A DNA stretch of 64,000 nucleotides. Source: Prochlorococcus sp. MIT 1314 (lineage in GTDB: Bacteria > Cyanobacteriota > Cyanobacteriia > PCC-6307 > Cyanobiaceae). The stretch spans positions 1,054,001 through 1,118,000 of the forward strand of contig NZ_CP139300.1 in assembly GCF_034093315.1 (NCBI RefSeq), read 5' to 3'. Position numbers and translations under genes: made by a program. The notes beneath the pieces are model-generated. The model saw only the letters and a list, made by a program, of their open reading frames with translations, searched no databases and was not told the DNA's origin. This document shows, piece by piece, positions 1 to 12,549 of the stretch (positions are counted from its first letter, which is position 1; every line of letters begins with the position of its first letter).

Positions 1-998
1 GAAACAAAATAAGCTTCTACATTATCACTAAGTCTTCTCAGTCCTCTTAATCCATCTCGCTCTAGGTTTCTTACTCGATCTCTACTAATCCCTAGTACCC
101 TCCCTATACCTGTCAGAGACATGGGCTCATCACCGTCCATCCCATATCTCATTCTTAAAACCCTACATTGCAGATCTGGTAATTGATGCAAAAGAGAATG
201 AAGATCTCCTCTCATACAATCCATTTCTATTTGTTCGTCTGGTAAGTCCTCACCGCCTGCTAATAAATCTAATAAAACAGTGTCTTCGCCATCACCAACT
301 TTTGTTTCAAGACTAACTGGCTGCCCAGCTTTGCACATCAAATCTTTAACATCATCTTCAGGAAGCTCTACATATTTCGCAAGTTCACTTACTGTTGGAG
401 TTCTAGACATTTCTTGACTCAACTCTCTTTGCCCTTTTTTCAACTTATTAAGCATTTCAGTTATGTGAATTGGTAGCCTTATTGCCCGACTTTTTTCAGC
501 TATTGCTCTAGTAATACCTTGTCTAATCCACCAGTATGCGTATGTTGAAAACTTGTAGCCTCTGGCTGGATCAAATTTTTCTACACCTCTTACCAGTCCT
601 ATTGTTCCCTCTTGGATTAAATCTAATAATTCCATATTTCTTTTAGTATATTTTTTCGCAACACTTACTACCAACCTTAAATTAGCTGCAACCATTCTTT
701 CTTTAGCCCTTTGTCCAGCTCTCAATCTTTTTCTTATTATGGGAGTAGCTAAATTTAATTTGTTTGATAATTCCTCAATACTTGGCTTATCTCCTGTTAA
801 TTCAATCAATTCCAATTCTGCTCTTTCGACTTGCATATATTCTTGGACTTGCCTCCCAAGAGTAATTTCTTGCTCATGAGATAATAGGGGAACTCTACCA
901 ATATCCCTCAAATAAGATCTAACAAGGTCAACATCGTTACTAGCTTTTAAACTTGATATTGTCACTAATTTATTCTCACTTAATGTTTCTGAAGGCAT
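1..998 (-). CDS. RNA polymerase sigma factor, group 2 (RpoD-like), 3' end beyond window
   Basis: Sigma-70 family subunit that directs RNA polymerase to promoters. I translated it from ATG at 998 to the window edge, about 332 codons, with no stop reached. After a short N-terminus of about 20 residues comes region 1.2 (DLVRSYLRDIGRVPLL), then region 2 with NLRLVVSVAKKY, DLIQEGTIGL and the -10/melting segment YAYWWIRQGITRAIAEKSRA. Region 3 follows, then region 4 with GMDGDEPMSL and the helix-turn-helix IGRVLGISRDRVRNLERDGL. It lacks a long region 1.1, which fits the non-essential group 2 factors that cyanobacteria carry in several copies rather than the principal SigA. It is the last gene of a leftward run after mgtE, about 100 bases away. 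Family assignment is firm; which paralogue it is cannot be told here. Confidence 0.93.
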   Translation of the reverse strand, partial: MPSETLSENKLVTISSLKASNDVDLVRSYLRDIGRVPLLSHEQEITLGRQVQEYMQVERAELELIELTGDKPSIEELSNKLNLATPIIRKRLRAGQRAKERMVAANLRLVVSVAKKYTKRNMELLDLIQEGTIGLVRGVEKFDPARGYKFSTYAYWWIRQGITRAIAEKSRAIRLPIHITEMLNKLKKGQRELSQEMSRTPTVSELAKYVELPEDDVKDLMCKAGQPVSLETKVGDGEDTVLLDLLAGGEDLPDEQIEMDCMRGDLHSLLHQLPDLQCRVLRMRYGMDGDEPMSLTGIGRVLGISRDRVRNLERDGLRGLRRLSDNVEAYFV

Positions 999-1098
999 GA
1001 AAGTTGAATGTTGTTTTGTAAACAATACCATTAAGAAATGTAAAGTTAAACAAATAAATCCACATTTTTACAAAAATGAGAATAAATACCTAGTGAAT

Positions 1099-2505
1099 TT
1101 AGACTAATGAAGAGTGTAATAACCATTTTGCAGTGCTTAAATAAATAAATACACCTGCAATATCAGTGACAGTTGTTATGAAAGGAGAGGACATTAAGGC
1201 TGGATCCAATCTCATTCTGTCAAACAACAAAGGTAAAATAGCACCTGTTGTAGCAGCTAAGGTTGTTATGGATATTAAACTTATTCCTACTGCAGAAGCT
1301 ATTAAAGGACCTTCTCCTTGCCACCAAGCGAAGGGGAAAACTACCAGCATCATCAAAATTCCTAGAAGAGCTCCTGTTATTGCCTCCTTAATTACTGACT
1401 TAATTGCACCAAGAGACTTCAATTTTTGAGTACTTAAACCTCTAATAATAACCGTTGAACTTTGAGCGCCAACATTTCCTCCAGTACCTGTAAGCAGCGG
1501 AATAAATGCAGCCAATAAAACTATTTCTTTTAATATTTGATCATTCATGGCTATAACTTTTGTCGTCAAACCATTTGCCAAAACCAAAATTAACAACCAC
1601 AAAATTCTTCTACGAGCTATCGTAAACAAACTACTTTGGAAATAATCATCTTCATCTCCAGGTTGAACTGCCCCCGCAGCATAAATATCTCTTGTTGCTT
1701 CTTGCTCTATGACATCAATTAAATCATCGACAGTTACTATCCCAACAAGTCTCTTTTCTTTATCAACAACTGGAAGTGCTAAAAAATCATACCTTTGTAT
1801 TGCTCTTGCGACCTCTTCTTGATTCGTATTTGTAGAAATATTAACTACATCTCTTGTCATAACATCTCCAATTGGCTTAGAAGGATCGGCAGTGACAAGG
1901 TCTCTCAAAGAAAGAATGCCCGTTAAATGCCTTTCTTTGTCCGTAACATATAAACTATAAATTGTTTCTGTAAATGGAGCTCTTTTTCTGACTAATGAAA
2001 GAGCCTCAGCTGCTGTTTGCATCTCTTTAAGGTCTATGAATTCAGTTGTCATTAATCTTCCAGCTGTTTCAGGCTCATATCCCAGTAATTCAGCTGTTAC
2101 TTTTCTTTCTCCAGGACTAAGAGCAGACAAAAATTTTCGTACAACTTTTGCAGGTAATTCATCAAATAGTTGAACCCTATCGTCAGGAGACATTTTCTCA
2201 ACTATTTCTAAAACTTCTCCTGAACGAAGTCTGTCTAATAAAGTTTGCTGAACTATTGGATCTAAATATTCATAAACCTCAATTGCCTCATTTTTCTTTA
2301 ACAATCTAAATGCTAATGCCTGCAATATTAATGGAAGGCTTCCAATAGCATCTGCAATATCAACAGGTTGGGAAGGTTCTAAAAGTAGCTTTGCCTCATC
2401 ATAATTTCCTGCCACGAGCAATTCTTCAAGTTGAATAGTAATATTTTCTCGAGTACTTAAATCTGAAGATAAGGATGTAACCGTTTCAAGATTATTTTCA
2501 TTCAT
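1099..2505 (-). CDS. mgtE: Magnesium transporter MgtE
   Basis: Inner-membrane Mg2+ channel/transporter of 468 residues, a usual family length. The cytosolic N domain (about residues 30-145) is a superhelical repeat domain. Two CBS domains follow (about 150-205 and 214-268); in this family they sense cytosolic Mg2+ and gate the pore. A membrane domain of about five helices starts near residue 295. The family pore motif PLLTGTGGNVGAQSS lies at 336-350, and a later TTVTDIAGVFIYL carries the conserved pore aspartate. ATG at 2505 is the natural start. It lies between the sigma factor and the crcB pair on the same strand; co-transcription is possible but not shown. Confidence 0.95.
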   Translation of the reverse strand: MNENNLETVTSLSSDLSTRENITIQLEELLVAGNYDEAKLLLEPSQPVDIADAIGSLPLILQALAFRLLKKNEAIEVYEYLDPIVQQTLLDRLRSGEVLEIVEKMSPDDRVQLFDELPAKVVRKFLSALSPGERKVTAELLGYEPETAGRLMTTEFIDLKEMQTAAEALSLVRKRAPFTETIYSLYVTDKERHLTGILSLRDLVTADPSKPIGDVMTRDVVNISTNTNQEEVARAIQRYDFLALPVVDKEKRLVGIVTVDDLIDVIEQEATRDIYAAGAVQPGDEDDYFQSSLFTIARRRILWLLILVLANGLTTKVIAMNDQILKEIVLLAAFIPLLTGTGGNVGAQSSTVIIRGLSTQKLKSLGAIKSVIKEAITGALLGILMMLVVFPFAWWQGEGPLIASAVGISLISITTLAATTGAILPLLFDRMRLDPALMSSPFITTVTDIAGVFIYLSTAKWLLHSSLV

Positions 2506-2549
2506 ACAATATAATTCCTTGTCGAAGTAACAACACCATTATATGAAAT

Positions 2550-2879
2550 CTAAGTAATTTTTCTACTTATCCAAGAGCCTAAATACATTGTGATTAGATT
2601 TCCAATAATGATTAAATTTAAAAAAACTATAAATTCTATCCAATTTCGTTGATTGAAAATTTTGTACAAAAAATATATAAATCCGCTAAAGGATGTAAAG
2701 CAAGAAAAAAAACCACTTAATAAGATTTTTTCTCTTGAATAACTTAATCTTTGACTGGTAATAAAACCAACGCAAAATGATCCAAATATTGAAATAATGA
2801 AGTTATTATCTATCAATAATCTTAAAAAAGTAGCTATATAACAAGCTAAAAGAATATAAATACAACTTTTTATTTTCAC
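2550..2879 (-). CDS. crcB: CrcB/Fluc-type fluoride channel subunit (second of tandem pair)
   Basis: Small four-helix membrane protein of the CrcB/Fluc fluoride exporter family, about 109 residues from GTG at 2879. A longer version from TTG at 2897 would overlap the upstream crcB by 17 bases and give 115 residues; I prefer GTG because it starts at the first helix (IYILLACYIATFLRLL), as in the family. The phenylalanine-rich signature is visible as GFFSCFTSFSGFIYFL. Unlike the upstream copy, the position of the family's conserved Asn in the second helix appears to be Ser (IISIFGSFCVGF). Tandem crcB genes usually make a heteromeric channel, so this may be the diverged partner. Family call good; start uncertain. 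Confidence 0.82.
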   Translation of the reverse strand: MKIKSCIYILLACYIATFLRLLIDNNFIISIFGSFCVGFITSQRLSYSREKILLSGFFSCFTSFSGFIYFLYKIFNQRNWIEFIVFLNLIIIGNLITMYLGSWISRKIT

Positions 2880-2880
2880 T

Positions 2881-3246
2881 TTAAACAAATTGAACAAGAA
2901 AGTACCCTAAATAAAAACAAAGAAAAGAAACGATTATTACTTCGATATAGTGAAAAAATAATCTTAGAAATTTCCTCTTCTTAAATAGGAGAAATAGTTG
3001 ATATATAAAGGAAGAAAATGTACTAAAACATCCTAAAAAACCAGTATAAAATAACAATAATTTGTCGTTATTCATGAAATTCAATGCTACTAAAATTCCT
3101 AAAAAAAATGATGCTATAAAATTTACTATTGAAGTATTTTGAATATCAAAACCTATGTTTTTCTTGAAATTATTTTGTATGAATATTCTCAGTATTAATC
3201 CAAAAGTACTTCCAAATAAAATGCCACTTAATGAAGTAAAATCCAA
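2881..3246 (-). CDS. crcB: CrcB/Fluc-type fluoride channel subunit (first of tandem pair)
   Basis: Four-helix CrcB/Fluc membrane protein of 121 residues. It shows the helix-1 arginine (FGLILRIF), the conserved Asn with small residues in helix 2 (IVNFIASFFLGI) and the Phe-box signature GFLGCFSTFSSFIYQLF. In this family these residues line paired F- pathways and coordinate a central Na+. The start is TTG at 3246, four bases after the stop of the SH3-like gene; no ATG or GTG lies near it in frame. The tight spacing gyrB - SH3-like - crcB - crcB suggests one leftward transcript. No fluoride riboswitch can fit in the 4-base gap. Confidence 0.86.
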   Translation of the reverse strand: MDFTSLSGILFGSTFGLILRIFIQNNFKKNIGFDIQNTSIVNFIASFFLGILVALNFMNNDKLLLFYTGFLGCFSTFSSFIYQLFLLFKKRKFLRLFFHYIEVIIVSFLCFYLGYFLVQFV

Positions 3247-3250
3247 AAAT

Positions 3251-5544
<2,294 letters not shown>

Positions 5545-5695
5545 TTAATATAAAAAAAAACATTAAGCTTTTAAAATGGTATTTTTAAAAGGTCTTTCAT
5601 TAAACTTACCACCGCAATAAGAGAAAGGCTCGAAGTCTATGAAAAATTTAATCACTTTAATTATATAACTAATAGATTTTTCTTCAGAAATTTAT

Positions 5696-6595
5696 ATGTC
5701 TTCATATCAACCTCATGTAATAGTTTTAATTGGAGCCACAGCAAGTGGCAAAACAGAATTAGCTATTGAAATTGCAGAATATTTCAAGACTAATATACAT
5801 AATATCGATTCAAGGCAAATTTACAAACATATGGATATTGGAACTGCCAAACCCTCTGAGAATCAACAAAAAAAAATAAAACATTTTTTACTAGATCTTG
5901 AAGAGCCAATTAATCGAATTAATGTAAAACAATTTCAAGAAATAGCTCAAAAATCAATCAAAAGAGAAATTAAACATAATCATTTACCTTTTCTTGTTGG
6001 AGGAAGTGGCTTATATATGAATGCAATAACAAAAGGTTTTTTTGTACCAGATGTCCCTCCACAAAATAATTTGAGAAAACAATTAGAAGAACTTGGTCAA
6101 AGAGAATGTTGGGAACTTTTAAAAAATTGTGATCCAATATCAACAAAAAAAATAAATTTTGCTGATCAAATCAGAACAATTAGAGCTTTAGAAGTCTTTT
6201 ACGTTACAGGTAAACCTTTATCAATTCAAAAAGTCCAAAAACCGCCTGACTGGAGAATACTAGAGCTTGGATTAGATAGAGATAACTTAAAAGAAAGAAT
6301 TCTACAAAGAACAAAAAATATGTTTTTATCTGGAATTGTAGAAGAGACGAAACAACTTATTTGTCAATATGGATCTAATTTACCAATATTAAAAACCATT
6401 GGATACCATGAAGCTAAAGATGTCTTAAGAAACCATTTAACAATAGATGAGGCGATAAACTTAACTACTACAAAAACCATCCAATTTGCCAAAAGACAAA
6501 AAACTTGGTTTCGTAATAAAAATAATCCTATTTGGCTTAATAACAAAAACCTGCTAAAAGATGCAATAATTAAAATAGAGTCTTTTTTAGGCTAA
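5696..6595 (+). CDS. miaA: tRNA dimethylallyltransferase MiaA
   Basis: Adds a dimethylallyl group from DMAPP to N6 of A37 in tRNAs reading UNN codons. The 299-residue protein has the P-loop GATASGKT (residues 13-20), the tRNA/substrate motif [16 protein letters not shown] (about 38-53) and [11 protein letters not shown]. The end carries [13 protein letters not shown], typical of the family. Length is normal. It begins a rightward group with infC, 55 bases downstream. Confidence 0.97.
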   Translation: MSSYQPHVIVLIGATASGKTELAIEIAEYFKTNIHNIDSRQIYKHMDIGTAKPSENQQKKIKHFLLDLEEPINRINVKQFQEIAQKSIKREIKHNHLPFLVGGSGLYMNAITKGFFVPDVPPQNNLRKQLEELGQRECWELLKNCDPISTKKINFADQIRTIRALEVFYVTGKPLSIQKVQKPPDWRILELGLDRDNLKERILQRTKNMFLSGIVEETKQLICQYGSNLPILKTIGYHEAKDVLRNHLTIDEAINLTTTKTIQFAKRQKTWFRNKNNPIWLNNKNLLKDAIIKIESFLG

Positions 6596-6650
6596 CTTTA
6601 TAAATTCATAAATTTTGTTCATCATCAATTCAATTCATTAACTAAACTGA

Positions 6651-7223
6651 ATGCCCCCACGTCCACGCTTTGATCGCCGTGCTCCTGTTAGAGAGCTCCC
6701 AAATATAAATGAAAGAATAAAATACACTCAATTGAGAGTTGTTGATTCAGATGGAAAACAATTAGGTGTCATAGATAGATCTAAGGCATTAGAAATAGCC
6801 TCCCAAAGAGGACTAGATTTAGTTTTGGTAAGCGAAAAAGCAAATCCTCCTGTTTGTAGAATCATGGACTATGGAAAATATAAATTTGAACAAGAAAAGA
6901 AAGCAAAAGAAGCTAGAAAAAAATCTCATCAAACAGAAGTTAAAGAAGTAAAAATGAGGTATAAAATTGACAAGCATGACTATGACGTAAGAATAGGTCA
7001 AGCAACTAGATTTTTAAAATCTGGAGATAAAGTAAAATGTACTGTATTTTTTAGGGGAAGAGAAATTCAACACTCAAATTTAGCCGAAACACTTCTTTTA
7101 AAAATGGCTAACGATTTAGAGGAGCAATCAGAAGTTCAACAAAAGCCCAAAAGAGAAGGAAGAAACATGATAATGTTTTTAAGCCCTAGAAAAACTCCCC
7201 TTATTAAAAAAAATGAAGAGTGA
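6651..7223 (+). CDS. infC: Translation initiation factor IF-3
   Basis: IF-3 binds the 30S subunit, prevents premature 50S joining and checks the initiator tRNA. The 190-residue protein has the N domain ([22 protein letters not shown]), the linker helix rich in Lys/Glu, and the C domain with [19 protein letters not shown] and [15 protein letters not shown]. The first 15 residues are Arg/Pro rich ([10 protein letters not shown]). ATG at 6651 leads straight into the conserved N domain. Confidence 0.97.
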   Translation: MPPRPRFDRRAPVRELPNINERIKYTQLRVVDSDGKQLGVIDRSKALEIASQRGLDLVLVSEKANPPVCRIMDYGKYKFEQEKKAKEARKKSHQTEVKEVKMRYKIDKHDYDVRIGQATRFLKSGDKVKCTVFFRGREIQHSNLAETLLLKMANDLEEQSEVQQKPKREGRNMIMFLSPRKTPLIKKNEE

Positions 7224-7300
7224 TCAATTGTTATCGAAAACTATGCCGAATGTTAAAGTGTCACTATAAATAAAAATTTATTATTTAGGATTTTTTTAAA

Positions 7301-8287
7301 GTGAGATTCCATATTCAACAAGAAAGTGATATCCCAGCATCGACACAGCTATATAATCAAATTTGCTTTGCAATAGCAGCAAGACATTATCCTCCCGGGC
7401 ACAGGCTGCCAAGCACTAGACAACTTGCAATGCAGACTGGACTACATCGTAATACTATTAGCAAAGTTTACAGACAACTTGAAATTGATGGAGTTGTTGA
7501 AGCAATAGCTGGATCAGGTATCTATGTAAGAGATAATCTTACAAAAAGAAACTTTAAAAAATCAATTTACTCAAAAGACAAAATAAGTAAACCTCCAGAT
7601 CAAGAAGCAAAAAATGCCATTGATAATTTCATAAATCTTGGCTGTACCTTACAAGAAACAAGAGAAGTACTAACTAATGAAATTGATTGGCGTATTCAAT
7701 GCGGAGCAAGAATAATAGTCAGTACTCCTAGGGAGGATATAGGAGCCTCTATGCTAATAGCAGAAGACCTCTCTCCAAAGATTGATGTACCAGTAGAAGT
7801 TATTCCTATGGAAGAATTAGAAAAAGTTTTGAGTAGTTCCAATAATGGGACGATTGTCACAAGCAGATATTTTTTACAGCCTTTAGAAAAAGTTGCCAAA
7901 CAATATGGAGTTAGAGCTATTGCAGTTGACTTGAGTGATTTTCAAAAGGAATTAAAAATTCTCAAGGAATTAAATGCTGGAAGTTGTGTAGGCATTGTCA
8001 GCATTAGTCCTGGTTTATTGAGGGCAGCGGAAGTTATCATACACAGCATGCGAGGAAGTGAATTAATTCTTATGACTGCAATCTCAGATAATAACAGTAG
8101 ATTATTATCACTTTTAAAGTCTTCAAACCAAATAGTGTGTGATGGACCAAGTTTGTCAGTCGTAGAAAATACATTATTAAAAAATCGTTCTCAGCTTATG
8201 AGGGTACCTCAAATAATATGTGCTAAAAATTATTTGAGTATCGAAACAATAAATCAACTAAAAAAAGAAATTGGAGTAATTAATTAG
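7301..8287 (+). CDS. GntR-family transcriptional regulator with unusual C-terminal domain
   Basis: 328 residues from GTG at 7301. Residues about 1-75 form a clear GntR winged helix: IPASTQLYNQICFAIAARHYPPGHRLPSTRQLAMQ, then HRNTISKVYRQLEIDG and VEAIAGSGIYV. The remaining 250 residues do not look like the usual FCD, UTRA or aminotransferase partners. They contain repeated alpha/beta elements (ARIIVSTPREDIGASM, NNGTIVTSRYFLQPL, AGSCVGIVSISPGLLRAAE) reminiscent of a ligand-binding Rossmann-like domain. The effector and target genes are unknown. It sits between infC and cysE with only six bases before cysE, so it may be co-transcribed with it. Confidence 0.85.
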   Translation: MRFHIQQESDIPASTQLYNQICFAIAARHYPPGHRLPSTRQLAMQTGLHRNTISKVYRQLEIDGVVEAIAGSGIYVRDNLTKRNFKKSIYSKDKISKPPDQEAKNAIDNFINLGCTLQETREVLTNEIDWRIQCGARIIVSTPREDIGASMLIAEDLSPKIDVPVEVIPMEELEKVLSSSNNGTIVTSRYFLQPLEKVAKQYGVRAIAVDLSDFQKELKILKELNAGSCVGIVSISPGLLRAAEVIIHSMRGSELILMTAISDNNSRLLSLLKSSNQIVCDGPSLSVVENTLLKNRSQLMRVPQIICAKNYLSIETINQLKKEIGVIN

Positions 8288-8293
8288 ACCAAA

Positions 8294-9028
8294 ATGCTAA
8301 GAACTTTTAAATCAGATATAGCAATTATCAAAGAGAGAGATCCTGCCGCTAGAGGAATATTAGAGATTTTTCTTTGCTACCCGGGCTTTCAATCGATAGT
8401 TATTCATAGGTTAACTCATAAACTATGGCAATTAAAAATTCCTTTAATTCCGCGCTTTTTAAGTCATATCAATAGGTTAGCAACAGGCATTGAAATCCAT
8501 CCTGGAGCTAAGATTGGCAAACGTGTTTTCATAGATCATGGAATGGGTGTTGTAATTGGTGAAACAGCTGAGATAGGAAATAATTGCCTGCTGTATCAAG
8601 GAGTTACATTAGGAGGTACTGGTAAAAGTCACGGGAAAAGACACCCAACCTTAATGGAAAATGTCGTAGTTGGAGCAGGGGCAAAAGTTCTGGGATCAAT
8701 CACAGTAGGATCAAATACCCGTATTGGTGCTGGTTCAGTAGTTGTTCGCAATGTAGAGGGGAACAGTACTGTGGTTGGAGTTCCTGGTAGAGTAGTTCAT
8801 CAAAGTGGTGTCAAAGTGAATCCATTAGCTCACTCAGCCTTACCAGATGCAGAAGCAAATGTTATAAAAAATTTAATGGATAGAATAGACCTGCTTGAAA
8901 ATGAAATTCTTAAATTACAAAAAACCTTACAATGTCTAGCTAACTCAGAATCTATTGATATTTCCAAACTCGGTGATGCACAAAATCTTAAAGATAAAGA
9001 AATTATTGAATTTCTTGGAGATGATTGA
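8294..9028 (+). CDS. cysE: Serine O-acetyltransferase
   Basis: First committed step of cysteine synthesis: L-serine plus acetyl-CoA gives O-acetylserine. The 244-residue protein has the N-terminal helical region (DIAIIKERDPAARG, GFQSIVIHRLTH) and a left-handed beta-helix of hexapeptide repeats. Catalytic and substrate-binding signatures include GIEIHPGAKIGKR, DHGMGVVIGETAEIG and GVTLGGTGKSHGKRHPT. The C-terminal part beyond the repeats (about residues 195-244) forms a charged helix. It follows the GntR regulator by six bases and converges on secA with an 8-base gap. Confidence 0.96.
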   Translation: MLRTFKSDIAIIKERDPAARGILEIFLCYPGFQSIVIHRLTHKLWQLKIPLIPRFLSHINRLATGIEIHPGAKIGKRVFIDHGMGVVIGETAEIGNNCLLYQGVTLGGTGKSHGKRHPTLMENVVVGAGAKVLGSITVGSNTRIGAGSVVVRNVEGNSTVVGVPGRVVHQSGVKVNPLAHSALPDAEANVIKNLMDRIDLLENEILKLQKTLQCLANSESIDISKLGDAQNLKDKEIIEFLGDD

Positions 9029-9036
9029 AACTTGAT

Positions 9037-11868
9037 TTAATTTTTGTCATCACTGTCGGTTTTAGGTTGAAACATAAACATCGAATATATAACATTTCGT
9101 CTCATATTAGTCATCATTTCGAGAAACATATCATATCCTTCATTTTTATATTCGATTAAAGGATCTTTTTGGCCATAACCTCTCAATCCAACTGATTCCC
9201 TTAAGGAATCCATAGATTGAAGATGTTCTCGCCATAAATTATCAATTTGCTGCAAAATAAAAAATCTTTCAGCTTCTCTCATTAATCCTGGACGAATCTT
9301 TTCTATTTGCGATTCCTTTAAATCATAAGCAATTCGCAACTGCTCTTGAAGATAATTTTTTAATTCTTCTATTGATAATAAATTAACATCATCAGCTTTA
9401 AGGTCATCTAATAAATATATAAATTCTTTGACTTTAGAAATTAATTGATCAATATTCCATTCTTCAGGAGGAAGATCAGGATTAATATAAGCCTCTACAA
9501 TTTCACTCATGGTTCTTTCTCCGTATCCTATTACTTGACTCTTTAAAGCATTTCCTTGCAAGACTCTTAGCCTTTCACTATATACTGCTTTTCTTTGGTT
9601 ATTCATAACCTCGTCATATTCAAAAACTTGTTTTCTAATATCATAATAATAGGTCTCTACTTTCTTTTGAGCACTTTCTAAAGACCTAGTAAGCATTCCT
9701 GACTCAATAGGCATATCTTCATCAACCCTAAATGCATTCATGAGATTTGCTACTCTATCGCCTCCAAAAATTCTTAACAGATTATCTTCTAATGACAAAA
9801 AGAACCTAGTACTTCCAAGATCACCTTGTCTTCCGGCTCGACCTCTAAGTTGATTATCCACTCTTCTTGATTCATGTCTTTCAGTACCAATGACATGTAA
9901 ACCGCCAGCTTCCCTTACTTTTTTCTCTTCATGAATCAAAACTTTTTCATATTCCTCTTTCACATCTGATAAAGATTCTCTCAAAAGCTTTATCAAGTTG
10001 TCCTCTGTTGGTGCTTTTTCTGCAGCTGTAGCTATCCTGTCATCTAATTCCAAGACAGAAAGTTTTCTATCACCCCAATTTTCAATCAGTTTCTTAGATA
10101 AAAGGGAAAGTTTCTTTTCAATTTCCTCATCTAGTTTGCAAGGGAAAAGACTGTTTGGACATTCTGGAATATTCTTTTTCAACTTTGAGTCTACCTTTGA
10201 AGAAAAACCACCCTTAGCTTTTGAACTTCTTTGTTTGGGAATTGGTGGCTTATGCTCACTATCAGGCTTTACCAACAAAGGAACTAGAATCTCTTTTAAT
10301 TTGAGTCTTGCCATATAGTCACTGTTGCCGCCTAGAATTATATCCGTTCCTCTCCCTGCCATATTAGTTGCAATAGTAACAGCACCCGCTCTACCAGCCT
10401 GAGCAATAATTTCCGCCTCACGTTCAACATTCTCTGGCTTAGCATTTAACAAATTATGTGGGATTTTTTCTTCAGATAAAAGTGAACTTAATAACTCACT
10501 TTTTTCAACACTAGTTGTACCAACTAGAACAGGTCTACCATCTCTATAAATTTGAGCAGTTTCTTTAGCAACTGCTTTCCATTTACCTATCTCTGTCTTA
10601 AATACCTGATCAGACCAATCTTTTCTCTTTCTTATTTGATTTGTCGGTATAACTGTTGTTTCTAATTTATAAGTTTTTTCAAATTCAACCTCCTCAGTTT
10701 TTGCAGTTCCTGTCATACCTGCTAGGCCAGGATATAAGAGAAAAAAATTCTGATAAGTAATGGATGCTAATGTTTGAGTTTCAGGCTGAATTTTAAGATT
10801 CTCTTTTGCTTCAATTGCTTGGTGCTGTCCGTCACTCCAACGCCTTCCAGGCATTACCCTACCTGTAAATTCATCCACTATCACAGCCTCATCATTTTTA
10901 ATAATATAATTTACATCTCTAATAAATAATTCTTTGGCTTTTAAAGCATTAGTTATATAGTGCGCCCAAGGATCTTTGGGATTGTATAAATCACTAACTG
11001 CCAAATACTCTTCACATTTAGCGAAACCCTGATCGGTTAATATGCAACTTCTCTGCTTTTCATCAACCTCATAATCCCCTTCAGGATCAATCCCATCTTT
11101 ACTTAATTCTTTTGCTTTGACTAATGCCATAGCCAATTCTGAAGCTTTTTGATATTTTTCTTGGGGTCTTTCAACTTGACCAGAAATGATTAGAGGTGTT
11201 CTAGCTTCATCAATTAATATTGAGTCAACCTCATCAATAACGCAGTAATTGAATTTTCTTTGAACTACCTCATTAATATCAGTAGACATATTATCTCTTA
11301 AATAATCAAATCCTAATTCGGAATTAGTGGCATAAGTTATATCACAATCGTAATTTTTCTTTCTATCAACTGGGCTCATATCTTGCTGAATCAAACCAAC
11401 GGACAAGCCTAAAAAACGATGAACTTGTCCCATCCACTCAGCATCTCTTCTGGCTAAATAATCATTTACAGTAACAACATGAACCCCTTTCCCAGTTAAA
11501 GCATTTAAAAAACAAGGTAATGTTGCGACAAGAGTTTTGCCTTCTCCAGTCTTCATCTCAGCAATTTGACACTCATTTAAAACCATCCCACCTATTAACT
11601 GAACATCAAAATGTCTCATACCAAGAACACGTTTACTTGCTTCTCTAACAATTGCAAAGGCTTTAGGAAGAAATTCTTCTAAGAGTTCTTTTTGTTTTTT
11701 AATATCTAATTCTGATGAAATCTTTGATTTAAGATTATTAGTTTCTCTTCTCAACTCATCATCTTTTAATTTAGAAATTTCTTCTTCTAAAAAATTTATT
11801 TCTTCCACTACTGGTTGATAGCGCTTTAACTTTCGTGTATTCGGGTCGCCCAACAAAAGTTTTAGCAT
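9037..11868 (-). CDS. secA: Preprotein translocase ATPase SecA
   Basis: Motor ATPase that drives proteins through SecYEG; in cyanobacteria it serves both plasma and thylakoid membranes. The 943-residue protein has Walker A MKTGEGKT at 105-112, the [14 protein letters not shown] motif, [26 protein letters not shown] and [14 protein letters not shown]. Between the last and [16 protein letters not shown] lie about 150 residues, against about 35 in E. coli. That lysine-rich insertion is typical of cyanobacterial and plastid SecA. The C-terminus ([11 protein letters not shown]) lacks the zinc-binding SecB motif. Start [12 protein letters not shown] matches the family. Confidence 0.98.
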   Translation of the reverse strand: MLKLLLGDPNTRKLKRYQPVVEEINFLEEEISKLKDDELRRETNNLKSKISSELDIKKQKELLEEFLPKAFAIVREASKRVLGMRHFDVQLIGGMVLNECQIAEMKTGEGKTLVATLPCFLNALTGKGVHVVTVNDYLARRDAEWMGQVHRFLGLSVGLIQQDMSPVDRKKNYDCDITYATNSELGFDYLRDNMSTDINEVVQRKFNYCVIDEVDSILIDEARTPLIISGQVERPQEKYQKASELAMALVKAKELSKDGIDPEGDYEVDEKQRSCILTDQGFAKCEEYLAVSDLYNPKDPWAHYITNALKAKELFIRDVNYIIKNDEAVIVDEFTGRVMPGRRWSDGQHQAIEAKENLKIQPETQTLASITYQNFFLLYPGLAGMTGTAKTEEVEFEKTYKLETTVIPTNQIRKRKDWSDQVFKTEIGKWKAVAKETAQIYRDGRPVLVGTTSVEKSELLSSLLSEEKIPHNLLNAKPENVEREAEIIAQAGRAGAVTIATNMAGRGTDIILGGNSDYMARLKLKEILVPLLVKPDSEHKPPIPKQRSSKAKGGFSSKVDSKLKKNIPECPNSLFPCKLDEEIEKKLSLLSKKLIENWGDRKLSVLELDDRIATAAEKAPTEDNLIKLLRESLSDVKEEYEKVLIHEEKKVREAGGLHVIGTERHESRRVDNQLRGRAGRQGDLGSTRFFLSLEDNLLRIFGGDRVANLMNAFRVDEDMPIESGMLTRSLESAQKKVETYYYDIRKQVFEYDEVMNNQRKAVYSERLRVLQGNALKSQVIGYGERTMSEIVEAYINPDLPPEEWNIDQLISKVKEFIYLLDDLKADDVNLLSIEELKNYLQEQLRIAYDLKESQIEKIRPGLMREAERFFILQQIDNLWREHLQSMDSLRESVGLRGYGQKDPLIEYKNEGYDMFLEMMTNMRRNVIYSMFMFQPKTDSDDKN

Positions 11869-12039
11869 AAGTAACAGTCCTTAAAAAATTTATCCTATTA
11901 CAAACATTATAAATTAGTGCGTTACAACAGAATGAAGAAAAATTATATCTCTTTATTTTATAGAAATGATCGACTAGGGTATTTAAATTGAAATCAAAAA
12001 ATAACCTAATTATCTTAAATTTTTTACAAAATTTTTAAA

Positions 12040-12495
12040 ATGAAAGAGATATCTCTAATAAAACATTCTAAAGGAGCTATAGGATTAAGGGTTTTTGGAT
12101 TAGGTCCTAATCTAAAGCCGACCAATGGACTAAATAAGTTACAAAGATTACTAGAGAGAAACGCCTTCTGGGCAAAAAATAGAACAATTAATGATCTTAA
12201 AAAATGTCTTGCTAAAAGTGACGTTATAATAAGTCTTTGGGTTGGTAACGAAATAGTTGGTTTTGGTAGAGCTTTGACAGATGGGATTTATCGAGGAGTT
12301 CTTTGGGATATAGTGATAGATCAAAATCACCAGGGCAAAGGTTTTGGCACATTAATTGTAAAGAATCTTTTATCTTCGAAGGAAATTAAAAATACAAAAA
12401 AATTATATTTAATGACTACGAATAAACAGTTATTCTATTCTCAATTTAATTTTGAAGAAGTTTCGTCTCAAAATTTATTAATTCGTGAAATATAA
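12040..12495 (+). CDS. GNAT-family N-acetyltransferase
   Basis: 151-residue acetyltransferase of the GCN5-related fold. The acetyl-CoA binding motif A is DIVIDQNHQGKGFGTLIVKNLL (Q/R-x-x-G-x-G/A pattern as QGKGFG), preceded by strands GFGRALTDG and GVLWDIVI. The C-terminal LYLMTTNKQLFYSQFNFEE is the usual motif B region. The acceptor is unknown. It stands alone, downstream of and divergent from secA, with a 171-base gap that probably holds both promoters. Confidence 0.88.
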   Translation: MKEISLIKHSKGAIGLRVFGLGPNLKPTNGLNKLQRLLERNAFWAKNRTINDLKKCLAKSDVIISLWVGNEIVGFGRALTDGIYRGVLWDIVIDQNHQGKGFGTLIVKNLLSSKEIKNTKKLYLMTTNKQLFYSQFNFEEVSSQNLLIREI

Positions 12496-12549
12496 AGCAC
12501 TTGTCGTATTAAAAGAAGCTAAATATAGCAAATTTAATTTATCAAAAAA

